A DNA stretch of 64,000 nucleotides from Numida meleagris. Taxonomy: Eukaryota > Chordata > Aves > Galliformes > Numididae. Below are positions 21,124 to 34,894 of this stretch, piece after piece. The notes beneath the pieces are model-generated. The model saw only the letters and a list, made by a program, of their open reading frames with translations. It was not told the origin of the DNA and searched no databases. Each line of letters starts with the position of its first letter. Positions within the stretch are counted from its first letter, which is position 1. The stretch lies in assembly GCF_002078875.1 (NCBI RefSeq), contig NC_034411.1:53287331-53351330 (forward strand). The letters are read 5' to 3'. Both the position numbers and the translations under genes were made by a program.

Positions 21124-24100
21124 AATGATAATAAAATAATTTTATGTGAAATAAGATCACTCAAAAGTGCAAATAGATCAAGCATGAAACTGCAGAAAGA
21201 TAAGAATAACTCTCAGCAGCTCTACTTGCAGAATCAGAGCAGACCACAGTTTAAATGAATAAATAAAAAGACTAGTAATTTAGCAATTTTATTGAATAAT
21301 ATCGTACAGTTTCAATTGTATCTCTCAATGTAAACAGCTCAGTGATTGACGTGTTCTTATGAATTTGTGGGTTGTATCTGTGATGAATATGCTCTGGAAT
21401 GACATTCTGAGAGTAATTCAGTACCGGAGAGAGACCTCTGCTAAGCTGGTTTTCTGACTATTCTAAATCAGTTTTAAAATGCACAGAATTTCTACTAATA
21501 AAAAGAAAAATTAGCACAAACTATGAAGAATAGTAACAGCTTTCACAGCACAGGTCATCCCAGCATCTTTGAACATTCTTACAGAACAGTAGTTTCCAGC
21601 CTGTGACTACCGCAAATCCACGAGTTAAATGGCCTACAGAGAGACATATGAAAAAAAAAGCTAGTCATCAATGTCCTTATTTTTGGAGAAAGTCCACAGA
21701 TTAACATGGGTGTTTGAAACTATTGTCTCTGAACAGAGAACCATCAACTGTGAAACTCATCTTTCCACATTCAGTGAGCAGCAGGCTGAAGCAATGTGGT
21801 CTTTTCTCTTTGTTTTCAGAAAAGTCCACATAGCCAAATCCTCTCATTTGAGGATATGTCTGGGTACTGAACTGAGCCTTGCACTGCACCCCCGAAAATT
21901 CCTCTATTTTAGGTACTGATGAGAATAGTGCTGTTAAAGCCATGCAGCTGCTGGAGGCATCCCTGAATGTCTCTATCACTGGGCAGCAGTGTGTCAGTGA
22001 GGTTGTACTCCTTGGCTGTCATGTTGCTTAACAAATCCAAATAGAAACCCAGGGCTAATTCTCCTCAAAGGCAATGGAAAAACTGCTAGTTATGCAGTCA
22101 AAGTTTTCTAATCATTCTGTCTTCATTTTATTAACTTGTAAGTCTCCAGCTGGCACTAATTAATTCACTTCAATCATCTATGCTACAATCAAAAAGTTGG
22201 GATTTACATTTGCACCAGAATTTTGTGCTGTTGAGTCATAGTTTGCTCCACTTTGATTTTGTTGCTTTGAAGATTCCTTTCCTGTTTGTTATGAAATCAA
22301 TATCACTCTGCTGCGAGTTTAAATGAAGCAGAGAGGCCTAAGTTTTGCCAATGAATTAACTTCAGTGTTTTGGGAGTAAAAAGGAACAAATGACTTTGGC
22401 TGCCAAAATGAATACACAGACTGTAAGGAGAAATTACTCAAATGTGCACAGGCAGGAGTCAAAGTCACAAGTATCACTGTGGAAGAGCTGCTAAAGTGGA
22501 GAAATATTTATGCTCTGCATAACATTTGTGCTGCAGAGGAAATCTGACTCCTCTTGGGACAAAACCTCACAAATGGGCTCCTTTGCAGGCATCACAGTGG
22601 GCAAATAAACACTTTAGTGCCAAATAAAATGAAATATAAAAAAATACGAGCAGTGCACAAACGATGAAGTGAGAAGTAAGTATTCAGTATTATCACTTTC
22701 CAGGCTCCTTTCTGAGAAAAGATGACTGGGAAGCATATTTACAATCTCATTGCCCTAAATGATGGAATGTGGGGATACTAAACATAAAGAAGCTAGTAGG
22801 AGTGCTTACAGTCACACTCATGTCCTCCTCTGACCACCAGTCATCAGCACTCATTTTCAATACAATATCACTTTACCATTTCTGGTACAAACCTGCATGA
22901 ATGACTGCCTACCTGTGACAGAATGCATTGGTGTTCTGTGTTTAGTGATGTGACAGTCCTCAGTAGTAATGAGTTCAAGTGTGGATCAGAAGGAGGAATG
23001 GTTCAAAAAATGGTTCAGCTAATCCTGTATTTAAGCACACAGGAAGACATAGATATCCCATAAAAACTCACTAAAAACTGCATGCACCTGGCTGTTTGTA
23101 ATTTATTGAGTTCCACTGGTATTCAGAGATTTGCATGGGAATCTTCTAATTATTTAGGTCATTTCAAGTTATAATATCATGTTTTTCTAACCCAATATTT
23201 ACGCAGAGAGTAAAAGTCCTTATACAGGCTCCAGCTCTTATAGATTGAGGGGAAATTCTAGCAGCAGGATATCTGTTCGTCTTTACTATCTGTAGTTGAG
23301 TGTCTATGACCTGCCCCATGTATGTACAGATTTCCCATTTTGTTTTATTTTGTACAGCCAAATTTTTCTACTTCAGTGTAGTTCAGAGACTTCCCCATCT
23401 CCACTTGTCTTATTCCCAAGATCACTGGGAGGTAAAGAGAAAGAACAAATAGAACAAATGCATTCCTGCTGTAAGCAGATGAAACCTTATAACCTTATTT
23501 TTCCTCTGTCCCCATTTTAGTACTTGTCAGTTGAGTAGCAGCTGTTTATACCAATTATGAATTTGGCCTAAGATATAGAAATAAAGCACTGGATTATATT
23601 TCACGGAGAGCACATTAGAAATAAACAACTCATGTGTGTGCAGCAGAACAGAGTCCTGAGTCCTTAATTATAGGAAACAGGAAATACTTTGGTTGCTCTC
23701 CTTCCCAAGATCAAAATTAGTTAATAATTACACCACTTCTTAAAGGTTCCTTCTCCCTTTGGCTTCACTGCCACTGGGGAGGGAGAGGGAAGGGTGGAGG
23801 AGGTGAGAGGAAACTGGGAATCACCATAACAAATGTAGGTGGAAAAATGAGACACTACATGTTCTAAGATAAGAGCAAGGAAAGCATCACTTGATAAAAT
23901 CAGCCAGTCCTCCCCTCATGCAGCACGGGTCATCCAGGAGCATTCATGAGAATTCTTTTGCTTCATTATCTAGGAAGCTGTGGAGCACTATCAAAAGGAA
24001 TTCAGGAGCCAGGGTGGGGGTCAGTCTTAGCAAAGATTTCAACTATTCTTAAACTGCCTGGCAATTTTCTGTGCAGAGATACAGCTGGAAATGGAGACAA

Positions 24101-27100
24101 GGAGACAGAAGTTTTTCTTTTATGAATGACCCGGCATTCTTCTCCACTTTAAGGCATTGTCTCCTCTATATTTGCATTTCTTTCTTATTAAACTAAACAA
24201 ATTCAAAATTAACACCTCTTCAGGTAATCTCAGCGAGATTCCCAAAAAATGTTGCTTGAGACTCAGTGGCAATGTTTGTTCTGTTGCATGCGGTCTGCAC
24301 AGCCTCAAACCAAGGAAGGCTCTTTTATTAACATTTTTTAGACAAGTATAATGACATACTTTATACAATAACACAGGTGAAGACTGAAAATCCAGGCCTG
24401 CAGCTTCACTGTAGAAAGAAAATTCACATCCTCTCAATACTGGGTTTTTGGGCTGCAAATGAAGATGTAGAATCAGGTTCATGTTTAAAACATCTAAATT
24501 AATCTTGCTTTAGGAAAGAAACAACACATTAAGAACAATGTGTGAATATCCACTGGCAGCCCTGAGTGCAGAATATTGTTTCAGTACTGCAGTTTGCTCA
24601 TATACACGAAATAAGAAGGATGCAGTCAGTTAATAATTTATCTTGTGACTCCTTAATCTTGAACCAAAAATATCCTTGAATGTTTCCAGAGGAGCTGATA
24701 TCAGGCATCCACAGCAACAGTAAAATCTGACCCTCTTCTGCTTTATACTGGCTGACAGTTCGTCATAGCCTTGGCTCTGCAAAAGACGTACATACGTGAT
24801 TAATTTCATGCGCAACAAGCAGTGCCATTAGCATCACGTGTCTACGTCTTTCCAAATTCAAGGGCCCAGGCTCACTGGTGTTTGCCCAGTGCCCTCTGAA
24901 TGCAGAGAGAGTCCTTGGGAGGGGCTTTGAGAAATTATTTGTCTGAAGAAAGGAAAGTAAAAAAGGGATTTCTCTCCATGAAGTCAATCTCTCTATCAGA
25001 GACATTACAATGTAGGGGCTGTCTGCAAGTCTTCCAGGATCATCTCTTCTCAGGTGCCTGTGGGGCAACTTCCCAGCCAGAGCAGCCACTTCTGGCTCTG
25101 CAATACTTTGTTCTGAACACGTAGCCATCCAGTCAAGAATGTCGGGGCCACCATCCATGAAAGTTTCCCAAACAGTGTAAATAGATATACAGATATTTTT
25201 GCTACACTGGCAAAATAAAACTGTTTCAAACTTTTTTCCTCTTCTTAAAGAGACCTGGTCTTGTTTTCCTAACCAAAAGAAAGTCTCCAGGGCTGAGGCA
25301 GTGATCATTCAACTGTGTCCAGTCCTCCAGCAGATAGAATTAACCCTTTGGTGGCAAATTCCCCTCCAATGAAAAATGGGTGTCTGCACTCACATTTATT
25401 TGCTACTCAGAATGTCCTTGAAAGTTCAAGGTTCAGCAGCAGTCAAGCACTTAGGCAAGCACTTACTGCAGTTTGGTGGTCAAATGGATAACAGCAATTA
25501 CCTCCAAGGGCTGCTGGAGTGTTTTCAGCCCTGATGCTGACTCGGCTCTCCCCAGGAAAATCCCTCTAACTTTGCATCATGATGTGCATTAATACCAAAT
25601 CTGTGAGGCTCATTTAACAACCTAGTCAAGGATTAGTATCTCCTGAATGAGAGGCATCAATGTGAGGAGAAGCACCTACTGCTATACCAAATTTTAAACT
25701 ATAAAACAATCAGCAGATTTTGGAGTGCTGCCAAGCTGATCACTCGCATTCATCTGCAGGAAGCATTTATACTTCATCTCTCCAGTCAGACAAGTGACAA
25801 TTTCTTATATCAACCTTGCAAAGAGTCCCTTGTTGAAACAAAACAAAGCAAAACATGTTCACACAGCCTGCTAAAGCTCTCCTTAATCCATGTGCTTACA
25901 AATACAGTGGGCATAAGTATTTGGAAGTTAGATAGATTTGTAAAACAATGCTGCAAGAAATAATATCACTCTTGTTGCTAAGTGGTAATTTCAGAATGTT
26001 GAGGAGAGGCTCTGAATGAGTTTACTGTTGGCTACCATGGAGAAGATGATAGAACTGGGATGCCGATTAAACACTTGGAATTATTATTCTTTTCAGTACT
26101 GTAGTATCTATAAAGACCAACTCAGTCTCTGCTCCAAAAAGTCTCACAACAGAGTTTTGATTTTCCCAAGATTTATTTGTTGATTTTGTTTCTCTCTGTT
26201 TTAGAACATCCGAATTTGTTTCTGCTTTTTCTGAGTCCATAAAAAGCTTACAAGTCTGTATTTGTCAAGAAGATAGAATGAATGAAAAAGGCACGGAATA
26301 GCCACCCACAGCATTATATTATCGTCAGTTGCAAAATACCCCAAAAGTAATTACCATGCTAGAAATCCAGTTTTGTGCTCACAGTTACTGAACAGTTATC
26401 AGATTCATCTAGCATAATTCTCTCAGGGAAAAAAAAAAAATTGCTTATGGTAAATGAAATAGGTTGTCAGAGTACTCAGAAATATGCATCCCACCCCCTC
26501 AATTCCCATTTCTCTGGAAGAACTCCTAAATATTAAAGATGAGCACTGGGCAAGCTATACAAAGAAGAATGAAGCCTGAATTTCTGTTTAATGAGTCGCC
26601 ACATGGTCTCTTAGTAATTCTTTTATGGAAGAACTTCCTTAAAATGTGATCATTAATAACATGCTATTTGGATGCCTGGAATGACTCTTAGGTTTCCGCT
26701 ATAAAAACACTTTTATACTGCTTGTGTTTAACACTGGAATAACAGGATTTGAGTGTTAGTGGTCTGCTTATCTGTGACCGGGTAACATTAGAATTCAACC
26801 CCTGGCAAGCTGTTTTACAGCTTGAGCTGCTCTGATCTAAGATGGCTAATGCAAGCACTCACATTCAGACATCAGTGATTTCCTGGCAAATTTTCTCTGG
26901 ATTATACCACTGGTTAAATTTTTTCCAGCCAAATTCTTTGGCATATTCATTGCTCAAGAGGTAAGAAAAGAAGGGGTTTTGACAAAAATTGCACTCACTG
27001 CTAATGATCAAGTGTCTTGGGACAGAGAACCTGGATGCATAATGTGATCCTTAGGTCCCAAAGCAAACATTCACATCCTAAGAAATTATATCTTTAAAAT

Positions 27101-28458
27101 ACAGTGTCCTCAGCATTACTGTGACATCCTCTCATAGTGTTTTAGAATAAAATAAAATTATTTGCATTTTAGATATTTTAGCTTAGCATACCAGGAACAC
27201 AAGAAATTTACACCAGCCTATGCTGGCAAACAACAAAAGGGTGAGGAAAAAAGATCAGGAGGTCAGGCTGTTAATTGTCTTTGGAATGAAGTGGATTCAC
27301 TCAGAGACAACAGACTAGCTTGGCTGTACTTTTTTAAAATACATACTGCAACGTTCTTATGCATTACTTGCATAGTTTTACATTTTTACTGCATTGTTGG
27401 AAGTGTCATAAATAGTGAAAGCTTTATATATATATAATTCTCTTTTCTGGAACTGTGTGATTATTCAGCAGTTTGTTTTTATTTAGTCAGTCCTCACGGC
27501 TACAGAGAAAAGTATGAAAATAATTCATTCAAAAACAAAGCAGCACATATCAAAATGTGTCATTCTTGAAAACTCAAGATTTTGGGGGCCATTTCATAGG
27601 TGTGAGAAAACAAATCATGATTTTGAATGCTTCAGTTTGACAGTGCAAGTTGAAATACTTCATATAGGGAGAAGTAAATTGTTCTATGATTTGAAAACCT
27701 AAGGTAGCATTCCACACAATTTAGCATAAAAATCTCCAGGCAGATGCATGATCACATGCACAACTTTAATCTTGTGGTCACATTCAGGTGTTGGCTACGA
27801 TATCAATTTCTGCTTTTTTCAGCAATGACAAAACTGCTTGCTCCTGTCTGAAACGTAAGTCATTTGGAGAGACAAGTTATACAGATAATAGATACAGAGA
27901 CATACACTTACCTACAGATGTATTCAGAGAGAAAAAGAAAGGAAGAAGGTCATAATGTACATATCCCTGTCTAGAAAATAAATTATGTTTGCTTTTGTAT
28001 GTAAGGCTCGTGATTCCCACGAGGAAGGTATTAGAAGTTTCCTTCTTGCATTTAGTCATGTTTGGAATTGTTTTCAGAATCTTTATATTCTTTTCTTCAA
28101 GTTGTCACCAGCTCATTTCCACAGAATTACATTTTACAAACAAGAGCTGGCTAGAGCCAACTTGGCTTGGCTACTGCTGCCAGAGGGAATTTGAAAAAGA
28201 TGATAATTTTGCTGCCTTTGGAAACAGACAAGCATGGACAAAATCTCACCTCTTTACTCCCTTTCCGAGCTGAATCAAACAACTTTGGTTTTCTTAGAGA
28301 AGCTCTTTCGTTACTAGAAAAGCAATAACACATACATAAAGTTTTTACCCATGAAGAATAGAATATCTGAGCAGACATTACTTTTCATCTTAATGATTAG
28401 TAAAACACAGTGCTGCACATGAGCACAGTAGAGTGGTCACTGCATTCCCCCAGAAATA
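21124..28458. other. Repeat-poor non-coding DNA
   Basis: Across about 7.3 kb I recognise no CR1, LTR or DNA transposon, and no exon that I can defend. Mixed-composition, non-repetitive stretches such as 22120-22400 and 26700-26960 could be conserved regulatory DNA, but this cannot be judged from one sequence. The longest frame is described separately at 24763-25308. Confidence 0.5.
24763..25308 (-). other. Open reading frame of 181 codons, probably chance
   Basis: This is the longest uninterrupted frame in the window. It starts with a true ATG at 25306-25308 and runs 181 codons on the minus strand. I do not recognise the product. Composition is mixed, with charged stretches such as RHLRRDDPGR and a HEINH pentapeptide near the end. 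That pentapeptide fits the HExxH metalloprotease pattern, but no other feature of such enzymes is visible. There is no evident signal peptide, membrane span or repeat. No neighbouring exon or CpG-rich promoter is apparent. In 64 kb of AT-rich DNA read in six frames, one frame of this length is near what chance gives. I list it so it can be tested, not as a gene call. Confidence 0.12.
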
Positions 28459-28542
28459 AGTACTTTTTTTTAGTACTAAAATACTTTAGTAAAGTACTAA
28501 ACTTAGACTAAAGTACTTGCTTTAGTACTAAAGTACTAAAGA
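28459..28542. repeat. Self-complementary AGTACTTTAG cluster
   Basis: Within about 84 bases the 6-mer AGTACT and the motifs TACTTTAG and CTAAAGTA recur many times in both orientations, for example TTTAGTACTAAAGTACTAAA. AGTACT is its own reverse complement, and TACTTTAG and CTAAAGTA are reverse complements. The cluster can therefore fold as hairpins in several registers. It does not look like an ordinary microsatellite with fixed period. I do not know its origin. Confidence 0.85.
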
Positions 28543-31500
28543 TGAGTGGCAGAAAAGCTTCTTCCAACATAGTTGAAAGCCCAGCTCCTTGACTCTTCTA
28601 AAATAGGCAAAGTTAATATGGCATTGACTGCACGCAGAGCATTTTCTCTTTAGTGTTCCTAGGACTCAAACCTTGATAAATTTATGACTGACCCACCTGC
28701 ATCTTACTTGACATTAGCTAACCCCTTCCTACCACCAAAACACACCTTTATTCACTATAATAACAACGTAGTTCAGACTGATCTTTTTGTCTTTTAAAAA
28801 TTGTCTTTCTTCTGTCACTGATCCTTCCAAAAATGCCCTTCCTCAGCTTCAGTCTCATAAACTGCATTCAAAACTGCAGCCTCCTCTTTTCTGACATTCT
28901 CATTTTTGCAAAGGACTTGAAAAGGTCTCTTCAGAGAAGGAGGTGCTAGCTTTAAGGGAAATTCAAAGCGAACTTTAAGGGATGGTTTCCCCACACAGTT
29001 GCTCAAAGGTCAAAGTGATGTGCATTTTCTTATAATTACAGTTAGATAGTAACCACTGGTTAGTGATAAATTAAGCCAGCACATCTTAGCTTGGCTTGGC
29101 ATGAGAACAGGGTATTAATCACCAAATAGCCATAATTCACCTTCAGTTAAAGCATAAATTTCAATCATGGATAGATCAAGCTGAGTATAAGCATTTTCTG
29201 AAAGCAATCTACAGGACAGATTCTCAGGCAGTGAGAGCTTCCAAAGTTTAATTAAATTCAGAGCTACAGCAATTAACACTAGTTGAGATTTGGGTCCAAA
29301 GAATGATCAGTAGAGTAAATTGAACAAAATTTGCCTTAATATCTGTAAGGACGTTCACTTTTGTTGTCCTGATGGAATAGCAAAGCTGTCCTATGGACAC
29401 AGGGACATATTCTGATGCCTCTCCCACGTGGAAAGGTACAAGCATTTTCACTGCACTGTGCAGAATATTTCCCTTGCAAACACGCTCTGTATGTAAACTG
29501 TTACCTGAAGTTGCTGGGAATGTCAAGTTAATTGAAAGTCAATGGTTTCATTGCTAAGGCCTTCTGCAACAAAAAGCCAAATGACTTAAAAGGTAAACCT
29601 TTGTGCAGAGTATGTGAATAAAAACAATTCAGACAACAATTTCTAGAGTTCAAGTCTTCCAATGGAGTAATGATATTGCTTGACTTTTAGTCCAAGTATG
29701 TGAAAACTGGAAAAGTATGTCCTTGAATCATCCTCAAAATACAATGAAAATTACATTTTTTTGTGGGAATTTCTTGGAGAAAAAAAAAAAAAGATCAACA
29801 ATTAAAAATAAAAGAGGAGTAGTATTTTAGAAGCGTTCTGGTGAGGTGTTTTTGTTATTTCATATCTCATACTTATTCTTTTGGGAATTATTTCAGACAG
29901 CATAGCATCTGTGAAAGTAAGAAATTCCAATTTTCAACTTTTGCTGTCATTTTCTCATAAGGTTCTGGTCAGAAAATGAGATTAACATTTTATAAAAATG
30001 CTTGCAACACTTTTGTCACTGTCTCAAAATGGGTAAAAATGTGTCAGAAAGTTTGACAAACATCAAGAATGTGCCTCTATGCTGTCAAGAGCATCCCCTT
30101 CTTGATGAGCCAAGACATGTACTACTCCCACATTCACACTTCTGCCTAAAGCTCTGTAACTTTTCCTGCAGGGACTCCTAAACCTTGAGCTGAGAGACTT
30201 TCCCTCTGTTTACATTAGGTACAGCACAGCTTTTTGCCATGTTAACGAAAATGCGATTTCTCTTGGAAACAGGCTGACCATCTGAACACTGCCTCATCTG
30301 AATATTTCTAGATGTTCAGCAGATGAAGTGTCCTATTGTGGATCATTCCCTTGCAAAACAAATGTTGCTGTCTGAGTCAGTTCCAAACATTTGTTTGGCA
30401 CACAAGCATTCCCTCTCCTTTTGAAGCAGTATTAAAAGCACTGTCAGCTCATTAATGGTTTTTTAAAAACTTTTCTTTTGGCAGAAATGAAACTATCACT
30501 GAAGGAAATATCTTGTAAACACTGAAACAACCACAATAGCATTCCAAGTGTACATGCTGGAAAACAAAAACAAAATAAAAGCAGCCTTTTGCAATGAAAC
30601 ATGTCTTTCCTGAGTCAGCAAAGACTCCCATGACCTTGCAGCCATTCTTTGGAACGGCCACTGAGAGCTGCATGAATCAAGCAACAAAATAAAGGCATCA
30701 TAGTGCAAAGGACAAATCTTCCAGGGCTAAAGAAGCGCTCCAGCCCTGTAAACATCGAGTACTGAAATTTTACCCTTGGATTGACTTGTGCACAAATGTC
30801 ACTATGCCTACACTAAAGGCCAGATTTCCCAGAGAACTCAGCCTCCCTGAGAGAAATTCAGTACAGTTCAGAGTTTTAAAGAACTTGGCAAGCCACATTT
30901 TCAGAAGACCTTTTTGCAGAAGGCTAGCATTGTTATTTAAATGTGATCTGGGCATCACAATAAAAGTTTGTACATAAAGAAGTCCTACTGATGAGGCAGA
31001 TGAGAATTATATGCTTAAAATGTAGGAATGTGATTATTACACTTACTCTCTCTCTTTCTCTTCTTTTCCCCTTTTATTTTTTTAATTCATCTTTGTACAC
31101 TCTAGATTTTATCTGAACTCTGTAGCCTCTACATAGGCATTCCCTGTAAATAATTCTATATCCTTCCTTCCCTTATTGGCTATCACTGACTGAATTTTTT
31201 TCACTAAGCAAGTGAGATATGTTATGAAAATCCATTTGAAAAACAAAAACGGTGATTTGGGTGAAATATTCAAAGATTTAAAAGAGGAAAGGGCCTTTCT
31301 CAGGAGTGTCCCACCTTAGTTTAAGGCACCTATTCTTCACAAGCCAAGACAGAGAATATTAAAGTTGGTCCTGCCTTCAACAGATCATTACGAATTACTA
31401 CATTGTAATTGTGTCTTTCGGGTATGGCTGAGAACAAATCGTTCTATTCATATCCCACTTGTATGGTACTTTAGATGGATATAAATGAGAAAGGAAATAG

Positions 31501-34500
31501 ACTATGTTTATCAAACATAATCTCTACATTTTGGGAAAATAGTTTCTGAAGATCAGTGTTTTGCTAAGTCCAGAAAACTCCCGATCATCTGCTAAATCCA
31601 CGGGAAAGCAGTCATGTGACCATGAATTCATACAACATGAACAAAATTACTTTGTGTTCTTATTATTCACAGTCTAGGATTGGTTTACACTTTCAGGCTT
31701 GTAAGAAAGCCTAGATAAAAATTCTTTTAATGACAAGTTAGATGTTCATTTAAAAATGACAAAAATAGCTTGAGGAGGTTGGATCTGTAGGTAGGTTAAA
31801 TACAGACGTACATATACAGATGTACCAGGACTCGTAATGAAATTCCCTGAAATGCTCTGCCCTCAGGTGCTTTCAGTCTCATGACAGATTTGTGAAATGG
31901 ACTTTGTCATCAGTCAGGAAGAATACAGGATCTAGAACTACCATCAAATGTATGGGACAGTTTCTCCTGAGGTGCAAGGTTTATGTAAGATAACCATAAG
32001 TCTCTCTCATTCTTACAGCAATTCGAGCAAAATAACTGTGGTCATCATCTCTCATAGCTGTCAAAATCCTCTGAGCAGTCAATGATTCAGACACCCTTAG
32101 CAATTACCTACAGCAGACCAAATTTTGTGCATCTTACTTCCCGAAAATCACAGGAAAGGTGGAGCTTCTTCTGGTATCCATAGGAGAGAGCCTGCAACTA
32201 GAAATGAATTTATAATGTATTTGCAAAAATTGAAACCACTGAAAGGAATAAATAAGGAAAGGAAAAATAGAAGATCATCGTGACATCAGTATTTTGAGCA
32301 CGTTGCCTTAAAACATTACCTGTAATACAGAAAGTTAAATAAAACATAGAAAAAAGTCTAGATGATCACTTCTGATTTCACATGCTCATTTTGTGTAGCT
32401 CAGTCTCTCTTTTTGAACACACTTATTTGTGACTTCAATATTGCATAAAGATATTCAGGACTAACTCCTGTTGTACTTTGTCCACAAACAGACAGAAGGG
32501 ACTATGTCCTGTCCATTGTATATTTAATGTATCCATTTAGAAGTTTAGTCACCCAAATCTTGTATAGATACTTGAAGGCACTACTAACGTTTTCAGTTTT
32601 ATGTTAGGAATTGGACAGGCGATGTACCCCCTAATCCATGCATAGAATGTTTTTTTTGGAAAAAGCATGACATCCTTGATGTAACTCAATTACTAATGAG
32701 CTTGGCTCTGAATTAGTGTGTTTTAGTTGCAGAAGGACAGCAGGAGATTGTAGAATATCCTAGTGCCCTTGAATAACTAGTCCCATTTCTAGTAGAGGAG
32801 GTAAACTATCAGTCACAGTCCACTTTACTTTCCAGACTTTAAAACAACAAGGAAAAAGCTGTGCTTAGTGAACTTTTTCACCTAAGGGAAGGGATAAAAC
32901 TCCATGGCATTACAAAAGTCTTACTAAGATAAGTCACACCAGACCTCAGCTTAGGTCTGGAGAACTGATGATTCCTCTGTTCTCACTATCTTCTCAAAGA
33001 TCTTTGCTCCTCCATGGTGTGATATCTTGTCAGAATTTCTCTACCAGTCTCAGCAAGTTTCATTCTCCCAGTTCTGATGAAAACAGTGTAGGCTGTGAAT
33101 TTCTTCAGATTTGCTGTTTCACAGCGTTTCATATTATTGCTGTGCCTCTGTTATAATACACCTAGAAATTTATATCACATCCACTGTTATTTTCATCAGA
33201 GTACTTTTCTGTTGCCCTAGAAAATGGTTCATCTATACAGAAACTAGTTCTGGAAGGAAATTTTCTAGAATTTTACTGGAGAATAAATTTGAAGATATGT
33301 TTTTCTCTAAAGTGGTGATTTCAAAGAAATGACGCTTAATCTATTGAACACTCCAACAATGGAAACAATGAGATAACCCATAATTGTCTACTTTCTCTAG
33401 AGTGATGTCCTAAAACATTAATATCAGAACAGGCTATGTCCACTTCCAGAGTCTGAGTTTTTGCATGCTAAATACTGTAAGAGATGTCCACCTTATGACA
33501 CAGGGGAAGACACTTTCTTTAAAAAATGAAGAGTGAAATTTCATAAATTCGGAACAGAACTGAAAGTTCGACTTCAGCTACATTTTCACTGTACCTCAGA
33601 AGAGTTGTTTTTAACAAATATTGTTGCTTGAGTTTGAAAACAGAGCAGCTCCAGCCACTGGAAAATGAGCAACACAAGAAAAAACATGTCTCGTCTAAGT
33701 CTGAAAGTGTACATGTCAAACTGTAGTGGAACTGGGATAGGAACAGACCTATTCCGTTTTGTTTTCACATGACTCTTTTAATTCCTTGGATTGCTTACAT
33801 AAATAAATATAGAGTGACTGACACACACAAGGAGTTCATATGGTCACACAACAGCAAATTTTGAGGCTAGTGATTGTCTTGCATATCACTTAGATAGCAT
33901 CTTAGATCTGGCAAAACGAGCAAGTGCATATCCATATTCATTATCTCCTTTCCTTCCTTTTCCAGGCCAAACATAAAGAATCATCCCAATCCCCCATTTT
34001 TTCTTCTTGTTCCCTTTCTCCACCAACTGAAAGGACAGTGGAAGAAGTGCAGCAGAGGAGACATTGTATTCAGGAATCCTGACATGGGCAACTCAAGAGA
34101 GTAGCTGATGTCCCCTAGATTGACAGCTGCCTACACAGGGCATTACGTCACTGCACCACACATTCATTAACCAGATGCTGTCAGGAGCAAGAATCTAAGA
34201 GAAGGGAAGGTATAACTCATGTTTACAAACCACATGTATGTTGTCTTTCAGCCCATTTGTGGTCTTTCAGTAGGTCTATTTAGTATTCTGTACATCTACT
34301 TGGGGTTTTGTTTTCTCCATAGCGTTTCCTATCATATCAGCTACAGAATTGCCTACATGGAGGTATCCATAAATTATACTGCAGCCTTGGAGTTTCTAGT
34401 GTGTGAACAAAAGGCAAAAATGCAAATGTAAGTTGTTTAATTCACTGTTTATATGTGATGTTACCCAGGTGCCAGTGACATCCTTCTGACCAGCGCAGAG

Positions 34501-34876
34501 GCACAAGGGACCAACCCAACATACATTTTTAATGTGATCAGCTGTGACAGCACATACACAGAGCAGACCTTGTGGCCTTAAAGCCATCCTTTTGGAACAC
34601 TTCTAGGGGCCCCTAAGAAACGGTTTAATTAATCTTTTTTTTCAGGATTGCAGCTTGTTTTTTTTTTTTTTTAAATATAAATTATGTACACTGAAAACCT
34701 GCCAATTATAGCAAATTAAGGGACTTGGCAAGTGCATCCCTTGGAGACAGATGGTAAATAACATTCAGATTCTGAGTTGAAATAGGGCTAGCGATTAACT
34801 GGTACAGGATAGAAAAGCAGTCCAAATAAATGAAATAAAAGGGTTTGGTATGAATGCAAGTACTGCAGGTTGTTTT
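28543..34876. other. Repeat-poor non-coding DNA
   Basis: About 6.3 kb without recognisable interspersed repeats or a defensible gene. An A-run lies at about 29780-29792 and a 15-base T-run at 34658-34672. Confidence 0.5.
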
Positions 34877-34894
34877 GTGTGTGTGTGTGTGTGT
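34877..34894. repeat. (GT)9 microsatellite
   Basis: Nine uninterrupted GT units, preceded by TGTTTT and followed by TTGATAAT. Confidence 0.95.

Noticed and set aside
24763..24860. HExxH zinc-protease pattern (HEINH) in the 181-codon frame
   Set aside because: A five-residue pattern occurs often by chance, and no third zinc ligand context or protease fold feature is visible.
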